Shown one piece after another: positions 1 to 12,100 of a stretch of DNA of 64,000 bases; position 1 is the stretch's first letter, and each line of letters opens with the position of its first letter. The notes beneath the pieces were generated by a model that was not told the DNA's origin, made no database searches, and was given only the letters and a program-made list of their open reading frames with translations. A program made the position numbers and the translations under genes. The stretch lies in the NCBI RefSeq assembly GCF_035083965.1, contig NC_089723.1, positions 40,183,193 through 40,247,192 on the forward strand, in the 5' to 3' direction. Source of the DNA: Branchiostoma lanceolatum (taxonomy: Eukaryota; Chordata; Leptocardii; Amphioxiformes; Branchiostomatidae).

Positions 1-70
1 GCAGCATGAAGGCTCAGATTTGGAGCAGTGTGGTCTAAGGGTTAGGTTAGGTTTAGGGTTAGGGTTATAG
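1..70 (+). repeat. Truncated copy of MCTP exon 104-280 followed by TTAGGG-like repeats
   Basis: Bases 1-34 closely match exon bases 143-176 (GCAGCATGAAGGC... versus GCAGCATGAAGGC...) with a few substitutions. The copy then breaks off into AAGGGTTAGGTTAGGTTTAGGG-type repeats. The offset is about 142 bp, so this is the right-hand part of an upstream tandem copy of the exon's 5' side. It lies in an intron and is not expected to be coding. Confidence 0.8.
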
Positions 71-103
71 TTGAGTTTATCGTGTCTATGCTGTTCTCTG
101 CAG

Positions 104-3100
104 TACTTAGCGAAGAGAAACCGGCTAGTGGAGACCCAGCGCAGCATGAAGGCCCAGATATGGAGCAGCGTGGTGAGTCTGGTGCTCATCGAGGGGAAGG
201 GGCTGCTGCCCATGGACGACAACGGACTCAGCGACCCCTACTGCAAGTTCAGGCTCGGCAACGAGAAGTACAAGAGCAAGGTAAAATCTTCACTTTCTGC
301 ATTATGTACAACTCAACCTTAATACATCCTGTATCCAATACTGTATATAGGAGGGGGAAATACAGAGCAAGGTAAAGTTTCTCTTCCTGTGTAGAAGCAT
401 TCATTTGTCAGCTTCAATACATCCTGGCAAATTATAGATTCTAATAACACACAATAAACTGTAGAGAGGGAAACATACAAGAGCAAGTATATCCTGTACC
501 CAATAGTGTTGTACTGAGGGGGGCTGTAGAAAGTAACTGTTGACTCTAGATCTGTCTAGTTTAATTGGAAAACACTACTAACAGTAATGTTGCCAGGTTC
601 AAACTGAGCAGACATGTGCTCAGAGCCTGGCCTTTAGTGTTAGATCAGTAAGAGACTGCACAGGCCTGTCAGGCTCTGTGGATTATGGACGCAATCATGA
701 TTGCTGACTCCATTTGTATGCTGGAAATGTCTGCTCCGGCAAATGTAGGTCACCAAACTCTTATCTGACATTGCGCGCCCCGATCAGAAGCCTGCCACTT
801 AAATGCTTCAGAGTGATGAAGGGCAGGATGCAGATCATGCAATCTTACCGTGAGAGTTGCTTGTAACAAGTCTTAGAATGAACTACTAGCTTAAAACAGC
901 TTAAAGAATAACAGTATCTGTTACAGTTAATGTAGTATGTTCTGTTACTGTTAACAGTTACAGTTAATGTAGCATAATTATCACAAGTAACTCATAGACC
1001 ACGTTATTTTTAAGACAGCTTTTGTTTACAGACTTGTGACTGTGGCATGTACATTGTACATTCATTGCACTGTACATGTAGGTTGCAAGTAAGACCCTGA
1101 CTAACTGTGCCATGTACATGTGTGCTGCAGGTTGTAGTAACATGTATGTTGGTTGTACCACAGGTTGTAGTGACATGTATGTTGGTTGTACCACAGGTTG
1201 TAGTGACATGTATGTTGGTTGTGCTGCAGGTTGTAGTGACATGTATGTTGGTTGTGCTGCAGGTTGTAGTGACATGTATGTTGGTTGTGCTGCAGGTTGT
1301 AGTGACATGTATGTTGGTTGTACCACAGGTTGTAGTAACATGTATGTTGGTTGTGCTGCAGGTTGTAGTGACATGTATGTTGGTTGTACCACAGGTTGTA
1401 GTAACATGTATGTTGGTTGTGCTGCAGGTTGTAGTGACATGTATGTTGGTTGTGCTGCAGGTTGTAGTGACATGTATGTTGGTTGTACCACAGGTTGTAG
1501 TAACATGTATGTTGGTTGTGCTGCAGGTTGTAGTAACATGTATGTTGGTTGTACCACAGGTTGTAGTGACATGTATGTTGGTTGTACCACAGGTTGTAGT
1601 AACATGTATGTTGGTTGTGCTGCAGGTTGTAGTGACATGTATGTTGGTTGTACCACAGGTTGTAGTAACATGTATGTTGGTTGTGCTGCAGGTTGTAGTG
1701 ACATGTATGTTGGTTGTACCACAGGTTGTAGTAACATGTATGTTGGTTGTGCTGCAGGTTGTAGTGACATGTATGTTGGTTGTGCTGCAGGTTGTAGTGA
1801 CATGTATGTTGGTTGTACCACAGGTTGTAGTAACATGTATGTTGGTTGTGCTGCAGGTTGTAGTGACATGTATGTTGGTTGTGCTGCAGGTTGTAGTGAC
1901 ATGTATGTTGGTTGTACCACAGGTTGCAGCTAAGACCCTGAACCCGCGCTGGCTGGAGCAGTTCGACCTGCACATGTACGATGACCAGACCAGCGTGCTG
2001 GAGATCTCCGTCTGGGACAAGGACGTCGGCAGCAAGGACGACTTCATGGGCAGGTGAGACCAGCTGGGGGTTTATTCACAAGATAGCTGGGTTGCCCCCT
2101 TTCCTAGAGGGCCCAGCATATACAGGACAGACATGTTACATTCAGTCTGACTGGAGACAAAAAGTGGACGACATACAGTTACTATTAGTGTAGAACAAGT
2201 AAAATCCTAGATTTAAAATCACTGTTCCTTTTTCTCCCTGAATTAAGTTGCCACAAACTTATATCAAAGCCTTTTACAGTACGTCTCTCTCCCGCAATCT
2301 TTCAAGTCACTGCTTGTAGACCTTTCTGCAGACTTGGGCCATTCTCTCTACCCACGCATGCACTGTGGGAGTATTAGGGTTCAGGGCAGCAATAATGTAA
2401 ATGCAGAAATGTTCGCGGTGGGTTTTTGTCCAATACTTTAGCAGTATCTGACTATAGCGCTGCCGCGAACTTAAACCCGCCGCGAACACTCCATTTTCGC
2501 CTTAGTGCAAAATAAAAACCATGCGAACTTGAATGCATTAATTTTACAGTATATTGGGTTTTACAGTTGTCAGCAGGAATCTTTAATGTCACTTTGTCTT
2601 GCACTATATGCAATGAAGCATTCTATGGGGACTTAAATGTATGCAGTAGTTTTATATCAGTCAGTCAGTCAGTCATGTTTATTGCATGTTCATGCCCTTC
2701 CGGGCTAAATGCATTACAAGTAATACAATTGTGCATTGTAATAACAGAAAAAAATGAAGAAAACTATTCTATGTTCTATCTACCTCTAAAGTTTACACGC
2801 TACTTCTCTCTTCTTGAGACATGTGTACACGAATTCACAGAGTTTCTCAATTACCGATTGATTATTCGATGACATCAAGTATATGAACAGTTTGTCATTT
2901 GTTAAGTTTGTATATCTCTGGTCTAGTTGTATTGCGTTAACCAAAGAGATGCGTAAATCTTTGTACAGTGAGCATTCTAGAATAAAATGTACTTCATCTT
3001 CTATAGAGTTCTTATTACAGAGTGCACATAGCCTATCGCTAGGAGGAGTCCGGCTGTATCTACCAGTTTCAATATGCAGTGGATGGTCGCTAATTCTTAG

Positions 3101-6100
3101 CTTAGCCATGGCTCGGCGATGGCTAAAGTTTTTGATGTCAAGATATTTTTCTCTTTCATATGCCCGTTTGAATTTTCTGTATGTTCTTAATTTGTTGCCT
3201 TGGTTCTCTTTTTTGCCAGGGGAGTTTAGTTCTGAGTAAAATGTTTGTATAAAAATGTCTTTCAGTCTTTGTTTTAAAGCAGACTGTGCATATGATGTAT
3301 TGTGATCCTTGTTAATAAGTAGGTAGGCATAGCCCGACTCCTCAAGAATTTTACTAACATCGGATAACCAGCATGGTACTTTACTTCGATGCAATTCTTG
3401 CTGTACTAAATATGCTTCAAACTGAAGGCTACTTGTCGGCACCTCTTTAACCAATTTTTTGTAATATGAATATAATCTAGTGTAAATTGCAATCCATAAC
3501 GGGAACCTACCCAGTTCTGCTCTTGCGGCGAGGTTGCTAGCATTCTTTCTAACACCCAGGATTGATTTACAAAACTTAAGATGTACTTGCTCGATTGGGG
3601 ACTTGTCGTTGAGTCCACTTTTGCCCCACGCCTCCGCACCATAAGTTAGTATTGGGACTACGCATGCATCAAATAGTTTACAATAGACAGATATTGACGG
3701 GTTACTGTCTCCCAGAGTTGTTTTGATACTAAATAAAGCTCTCAGAGCTTTCTTATAAGTAAGGCTGGGGCCGGAGGTCAGGGTGAACACGGGTCCCTCT
3801 GCTGTGATCTTTGTGCACTCGGACAGTAAAAACTGCTCCTACCAGCCCACGCACACCCAAGCACACCCAAGCACACCCACACACACCCATGCACGCCCAC
3901 GCTACTTTGGTTCAAAAGTTTACCAAACCCACGCACGCCCATGCCACTAATTGGTTCAAAAGTAGTTAAAAAGTTCTTGTGAGTTAATTTTCCTCACCGA
4001 AGGCCAGCAAGAAGGCCTCACTGACTGCTATGACTAAGACTGGTCCAATGATTTTACTGTGTATAATTACAAGAGTTACATGCCTTGGACAGTACTGTGT
4101 ATGTTGTGTATGTTGTGTATGATGTATGATGTATAATATGCTGTGTTTGTGTAGAGCACAAGTGGACCTGTCCGAGCTGAAGCGAGAGGGTTAGGGTTAG
4201 AGTTAGGGTACATGTAGTGTGCTGTGTGTGATGATTGTGTAATGTTGTGTGTACAGGTGCCAGGTGGACCTGTCCGAGCTGAAGCGAGAGGGTTAGGGTT
4301 AGAGTTAGGGTACATGTAGTGTGCTGTGTGTGATGATTGTGTAATGTTGTGTGTACAGGTGCCAGGTGGACCTGTCCGAGCTGAAGCGGGAAGAGACGCA
4401 CCACATCGAGAAGGAGCTGGAGGACGGGGCGGGCTCCGTGTCTTTCCTACTCACCATTACAGGTAACTCAGGTGTTCTACAGGTGACTCAGGTGTTCTAC
4501 AGGTAACTCAGGTGTTCTACAGGTAACTCAGGTGTTCTACAGGTAACCCAGGTGCTTTATACTTTAGTCAGGTAACTCAGGTGTAGTCTACCTATAACAT
4601 GGCCAGCTCACACAAAGCCCCCCTTGTTAGACCACGGTCCATTAAGTCTTGTCAGTGTTACAGCCCAACAGCAATATACTCTTGACACTCCCCATCCTGT
4701 TTTCTTTTCGAAAGTTGTTTTTTTCTATTGCCATTTTGACCCTAGTTTTATCTGCTTAGAAGCGCCCTTTGCAGCCAGGCGTGTGATTGGCCCTGGTACA
4801 GCAGGAGGTTAAAGGTTAAAGGTGCCTGGGGTTAAAGGTGCCTGGGGTTAACCATAGCTGTAGTCAGTAATACCACGGTGGACATGCATGTTGCATGGCA
4901 ACCATAAATACGGCACCTATGAGCCGACAGTGCTGCGGGCCAAATTTGATATGTCATCATAAATATTCTTCACTGCACACGATGACCCAGTAACCCCTAA
5001 CCCCAATTAGATTTTTGAAATCAATTTTTTATACTCATACCACTGACTCCTATTCGCATAACCCCAATAACCAGCACAAGTGGTGCAAGTGTTCCAAACA
5101 GTGTCATACTCCCCACAGATTATCTATAGTTAGGATTGCCTGTAAAGGCACACATGTACAGCCTTGAAGACATGCACAAAGTTCTTTGTAGGGCAACCTT
5201 TGGGACCCATAGTTTGATTTTGGTCTCCTGATTTATTCCCAATGTTCCAAGTTAAAATTAAGACTGCTGTATACCATTTAGCGTTTTGCCATTTGAAGAC
5301 CATTTTCTACATTTCTTGTCAGTCATAATTATTACAGTTTTCTCATTCCTAATGAAAAACCTTCCAAGACTTATTATTAATTATAATAACTTCTCTACCA
5401 GCGATAGGGGTTGGGACTGTCACTTGCATAACATTAATCTTGTCATCACACAGTTCTCATAATATTTTGTGTCTGTTTATCTTTTAATCGTATATTTGCA
5501 TGTTTACAAAAATAAAGATTTGATATTTTTGTTTATATTATACATGTAGTAGAATGGGCACTTCACACAAGCATTAATTTAATTTCTTTTCATATTTTAA
5601 GACTAATTGTTTGGCTCTGAGCTGATCAAGGTGACCTGGACAAGTCTCATGTCTGTGAGAAAGCCACTTAACTTATACTGGACTGAAATTATGCAAAATT
5701 CAATGTAAATAAATGTACAGTGAACAATGAAGAGCTTTTTTAAACCTCTTTGACTGACTATTTTCCATTGAAGATTAGTAGATATACGCTACAAATCTCC
5801 CTTAAACTTTATTCAGTCATACATACAATGATCTTCTCAAATGTTATAGGAAATGAAAACATGAAGAAAATAGACTTTTAGCCAAATTTGTTTACATTTT
5901 TTAACCACGTGTTGATTCCATCTTGGTCAGCTCCGAGTCCCAGCTTCACCGCTAGATTATCCCTCCCTGTTTCACATAACGTTTTGTTCTGTTCTCATAA
6001 CATGTGGTTTTTGTTCTGTTCTGTTCTGTGGCTGGTGCATGTTGGTGGCGTGTTGGGTTGTGCTGTTGTAGGGCATGCCAGCCATGCACACTCCCCGCCC

Positions 6101-9100
6101 TGCTGGGGGGCAGACGGCTTCCTCAAACCACAGATAGGTAACCACACAGGGTACCGGGGGGAGCAGTACGCTCTGGGCCTCACCAAGACATTAAGGGGCA
6201 CAACTCAAATATTAGCATATCATCATCATCATCATCATCATCACAGAAACGTCCTGCAGCTGCATCAGTCTTTCATCATAAAGTATAAAGCCTATTATGG
6301 TCCTCTACCGACATTCAAGTCACCATGACCCCTACTTTGCAGGCGACGCCCTTTTGCAAATCAGTAACAATTTGGCTGCAACCTGAGGTGTGCGGGCCAA
6401 CTTGCTCTGCTGAAAGTCAGTTCCTTATAGCTTAAATACGAAAGGAATCCTCGTCCAACATTGGCTTATTTTTATTCCCACTTACTGACTGATTTTCTAA
6501 AGGCCTTTGACTTGAAAGTAATGACCACAATCATGATATGAATTTGGTTGATATCGAGAAAAAAACTGCATACTATATAACCATACCCTGAAATTCAAGT
6601 TGTGCACCTTTTTCTTGGTGAGGCAGAGAATCTATTGGTCACCCCTCGTACATGTGGGGTTCTGATTGTGCGATCACAAAGTGCCGCATCGTTGGTCTTG
6701 AGCCAAAATGCAATAAATGCTTTTAAGCCTAATTTTGCACATTTGCACGGACAATCAAGTATCATTAGTGCAATCTGTTTTTACTTAACTTTTATTTAAT
6801 TTACTTTATATTTTATTTTTTTGCCAACATAGAACCTTAGATCCTGCTTTTATTTTTCATTCAACTGTACAAAAAGACTTCCAAGTCCTGAGTGACAGCT
6901 CCCCCTGTCTGTTTGTGTAGGTAGTGCAGGCAACGAGACGATCACAGACCTGGCCAACTACATGCCTGACCCCAGAGAGAGGCTGGAAGTACAGAGAAGA
7001 TTTGTGAGTAATAGTGTACACCTGCGGGTGGGAATGACACTATATGAGAATTACAAGATAGGATAATCATTGCAAAAACTGGAAATGCTTCTCATAATCA
7101 ATAATATGCAGTACTTTACTTTCTTCTGATATTGAGAGAACCATAATATGATTATATAAATGTACGATCATGTCTCTTACAGCATTATAGATTATTAAAG
7201 TCACATTCCTCCAATTCCACTAAAGTTAACTATAGCTGAAAAGACATGTCTGACTGTCTCCAGAGATCATTACTTCAGTTGTTCGTGTGATTACATGTAT
7301 TCTTGAATGATGATTGGTGTTGACTGTTGAAACCTTCGTTGTTTCTGCAATCAGAACATCATTTACTCCATGTTTGACCATTAGTCGACATACATATATA
7401 TACTGTACCTGTTACAATGCTGTTTTACACTAACCCCCCTCGTGACTGTGCTGTTTTACACTAACCCCCCTGTACCTGTTACTGTGCTGTTTAACACTAA
7501 CCCCCCTCGTGACTGTGCTGTTTAACACTAACCCCCCTCGTGACTGTGCTGTTTAACACTAACCCCCCTCGTGACTGTGCTGTTTTACACTAACCCCCCT
7601 CGTGACTGTGCTGTTTTACACTAACCCCCCTCGTGACTGTGCTGTTTTACACTAACCCCCTCGTGTTCACAGTCTTTACTCAGGTCCTTAAGGAACTTGA
7701 ATGACGTAGGATTGCTGCAGGTCAAAGGTGAGTATGTGATGTTCTTTACTGATTCCTTCACTCTTTCCTGCAGTTTCACGTTGGGTAATTGTGCATAACT
7801 AGGTTTCTCCTACTTACCGGTAGTAGTAGTTTGTTTGCCAACCAGTTTTAAGCAATATTTGAGAAAACTTATGAAAATGCCCAGCACTGAAATTCTAAGC
7901 AATCACGAACTGACTTCTAACAATATAGCTTTTACCCACCATAGTGGAATATTTGCCATAATTATTATGAAAATGCCACTTTGTCATTCATTCTAAATCA
8001 AAGTTGAACTGAAATTGCCAACACAGAAAATTGAACTCATCCAAATTTTCAACTGATCATCTCCAGTCCTTGGCAAGGATTTACAGTTCAGCTTTGATTC
8101 AGAATGACTCCTACCAACACAGATAAACCTTCACGTGACTCTATTTCACCTCCCAGTGATAAAGGCGACAGGTTTGCTGGCGGCGGACTTCGGGGGGAAG
8201 AGCGACCCGTTCTGTGTGCTGGAGCTGACGAACGCCCGGCTACAGACTCAAACCATCTACAAGACTCTCAACCCCGAGTGGGGGAAGGTCTTCACATTGT
8301 AAGTATCGGGGGAGATTCCAAACTTAAGGCAGTAAGACTTGATCTAGAGGGGCATTGATGCACTTATCAATACCATAATATGAAAGTATGTTTTGGTATG
8401 AAAGTATGAAAGTGTTTTTTGTCTAAGTTGAAGGAAACTTTAATCGCTTAACGCTACCTCGAACTTGGTTAACTTGGTAATTTCACAAACTGATAGCCTG
8501 GAATATTGCACATTGTAGTGTCAACACTCACAGGACAACTGCTAAGCAATGGTATTGAAAAGCATTTATACACCTGGATAAACCATTGTTGCTTCACACA
8601 CAGTCTGCTATCAAGAGGCCCTTCCCCTGCCTTAGTTGAGCTTGTTTTTGTTTATATATTTGTTTGTTTTGATGTTTTTGTGTAGCCAAGTTAAAGACAT
8701 CCACTCCATCCTGGAGGTCAGTTGTTACGATGAGGACAGGAACAAGTCAGCAGAGTTTCTGGGCAAGGTGGCCATCCCGCTACTCAGAGTAAGCACTATT
8801 CTTTACTCTGTGTTTAGTAGGAACAGATTTCCCCACGCACTGACGAAAGACAGCAGATGCTGTCATAAACATCTGAGTACTAGTAACCATTTTAAAAGCT
8901 CGAGTAAATTTTGTGTTTAATAGGAACGAGTATTATCATGTAAATTTGATATAAAGCTATATTGCTGGTAGTATGATATTTTCCTGCCCTTCCAGATTAA
9001 GAACGGGGAGAGGAAAGCGTTTTTCCTGAAGGACAAGAAGCTGAGGAGAAGAACGAAGGGCTCCATCGTACTGGAGATGGAAGTCATCTACAACTCCGTA

Positions 9101-12100
9101 AGGAACTTTCACTTTTCTCTCATCTACAACTCCGTAAGGAACTTTCACTTTTCTCTCATCTACAACTCCGTAAGGAAACTTTCACTTTTCTCTCATCTAC
9201 AACTCCGTAAGGAACTTTCACTTAATAATATAGAACTTTCTCTTTTCTCTCATCTACAACTCCGTAAGGAACTTTCACTTATAGAACTTTCACTCAAACC
9301 GTCATCTACAACTCTGTAAGGAACTTTCACTCAAACTGCATGGTCTCTTTCTATTTTGGAGTTGATGATTAACACACATTATAATGCCTGTAAGCTGCAT
9401 GTGGCATATTGACTTTCATTGTGACACAAAGTAGAGCTCCATCTCAAGTAGAGCTGCCAGTAAAGACCATCAGTGAGTCCTCCTCCAGTGTGAAGGATTA
9501 CATGACTTTGTCTAGTACAGCATCAGCTGTGTGGTAACCTCTAACCTTTAACCCCTACAGATCAAGGCCAGCTGGAGGACGTTCAACCCTAAGGAGGTGA
9601 AATATCTACAGATGGAGCAGAAGTTCAAGAGACAGGTGAGTCTGACGTCGCCCGGCTTTGTTTGAGTAACTCAGATGTTATTTAGCCTGAATGGGAATAC
9701 TTCAAGTGATGCTGTTATCGTTTACGCTTCATGGTGAACATTGATTGTTAGGAACCCACTGTGGACCTACTGTGACCACTCCTACTCAATGCCCCTATTT
9801 TAAAGTGGAGGAGTCCAATGAACCCACTCAAGTCCAAAGAGTTATAGAGAGCAGATTAAAGTTTATTTGCTCCGAAGATCTTTGTCGTGTCTGGTCTCGG
9901 GCTTTGAGTATTGGGAGACTTAACCTGAAGGGGTTCACAAGAAGTACATTTGAATACTTTGAAACATTGCCAGTCGTACTGTTTGCCCTGCCTAGATCCT
10001 GGTCAGTTTTAATACACTGACTATGTTGATTACCCGACTGTTTCTGCCCTGCGCAGGTCCTGGTGAGTTTTGATACACTGACTATGTCTTAATGAGATGT
10101 TGATTATCCGACTGTTTCTGCCCTGCGCAGGTCCTGGTCAGGAACCTGCAGAGAGTGAGCCGGCTGGTCATGGCCGTCGTCAACACCGGCAGGTTCGTCA
10201 AGAGCTGCTTCGAGTGGGAGTCAAAAACACGCAGCATCACCGCCTTTATAGTAAGTCTGATCCTCACAACACTGATAGTGTGTTATGTTGCAGATGTATG
10301 TGCTGATGGTGTGTTTTGTTATTGTTGATGGTGTGAATTGTTGCATATGTACATGCTGATGGTGTTTATTTTGAACAGATGTGCATGCGGATGGTGTTTT
10401 TGTGCAGATATTTGTGCTGATGGTGTTGTTGCATATGTATGTGCTGATGGTATGTTCTGTTCTGCAGGTGGTGTTTGTGCTGATGGTGTGTCATGTTGTA
10501 GATGTACATGCTGATGGTGTGTTCTGTTGCAGATGTACGTGCTGATGGTGTGGAACTTCGAGCTGTACATGTTGCCGCTGGTTCTGCTCAGCATCTTCTT
10601 TAAGTACTACATCGTTCGGTCGGTGATGGAGGGGAGGACCGACCAGCAGGAGGTAAGGACCGACGAGGTGTGTGAGCTGATTTCTGCTTTTGTGCCACTA
10701 AACAAGGCTGTAAGGTTGACACTCAATGTCTGGGTGAAACCCATTACATGGTGAATGTAATTATAACCATTCAGTTAAAAGAATAAATTGGGTGAGAGTT
10801 TCGGGGTGAAACGATGCGTTTTTGAGTCAGTGAGTTTACAGTATATAAAGGACTTACTAAACCTCCACATTTGACCTCCAAAACTGGTATCCAAACCTAT
10901 AGCGGCAGCTAGTAGGTTTGGGTACCAGGTGAGAAATCTGGAGGTCTGGAGGTCATTTATTAGTAGTTTACAAAATATAGATAATGTGGTAATATGTGAA
11001 ACACATTATATGCATATTGTAAGATGTGAAGCACATTATATGCATATTATAATATGTGAAACACATTATATGCATATTGTAAGATGTATAATCTGCCTGA
11101 TTGCTTGAGTCCAGTTTAAAGCTTTGTTTGTTCCGTTCTGCAGGAGGCTGAGGAGGAGGAGCAGGACGAAGATGAGGATGATGAGGAGAGGGGAAAGGTG
11201 AGACGAGTATGTCTGACTTGTAGTTGATAACAATGTCATACACCGCTATCTCTCACCTTAGCCACATTCAGTTTAAACCAATCACATCAATTAGTCCAAT
11301 GCTTAAAGAAATGGCCCCCTACGGCCTTGCGTTGAGAGAGATCTTTAAAAAAAAAAAGTTATATCTTGTGTATCTATATAGCTGGTATAACCACCATTTG
11401 ACGCAGGACATCAGCTTCACAATCTTAACATAAGCCTGCAGGGATTCCGGTTCAGAATTGTGATTTAATGCTTTATCCTGTCTTCTGCTTGAATATTAGA
11501 ATTTTTGTCTGCAGGAGAAGAGTAAGAGTTTAAAGGAGAAGCTACAAGCCATCCGTCTGTCAGACTGTGCAGAACGGGCTGTGTGTTCACCTGTTGTCTC
11601 ACCTGTTGCCTCACCTGTTGCCTCACCTGTTGTTTCACCTGTTGTCTCACCTGTTGTCTCACCTGTTGCCTCACCTGTTGTCTCACCTGTTGTCTCACCT
11701 GTTGTCTGAACTGTTGTCTGAACTGTTGCCTCACCTGTTGTCTCACCTGTTGTCTCACCTGTTGTCTCACCCGTTGTCTCACCTGTTGCCTCACCCGTTG
11801 TCTCACCTGTTGTCTCACCTGTGTTCTCACCTGTGTTCTCACCTGTTGTCTCACCTGTTGTCTCACCTGTTGTCTGAACTGTTGTCTGAACTGTTGCCTC
11901 ACCTGTTGTCTCACCCGTTGTCTCACCTGTTGTCTCACCCGTTGTCTCACCTGTTGTCTCACCTGTGTTCTCACCTGTGTTCTCACCTGTTGTCTCACCT
12001 GTTGTCTCACCTGTTGTCTGCAGGAGAAGAGTAAGAGTTTTAAGGAGAAGCTGCAGGCCATCCAGGACGTGTGTCAGACTGTGCAGAACGGGCTGGATGA

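Noticed and set aside
964-2057. Five overlapping open frames of 270-345 codons on both strands (for example [11 protein letters not shown] repeats)
   Set aside because: They come from a stop-free 33 bp minisatellite whose period is a multiple of 3; only the final exon part (1923-2053) is supported as coding.
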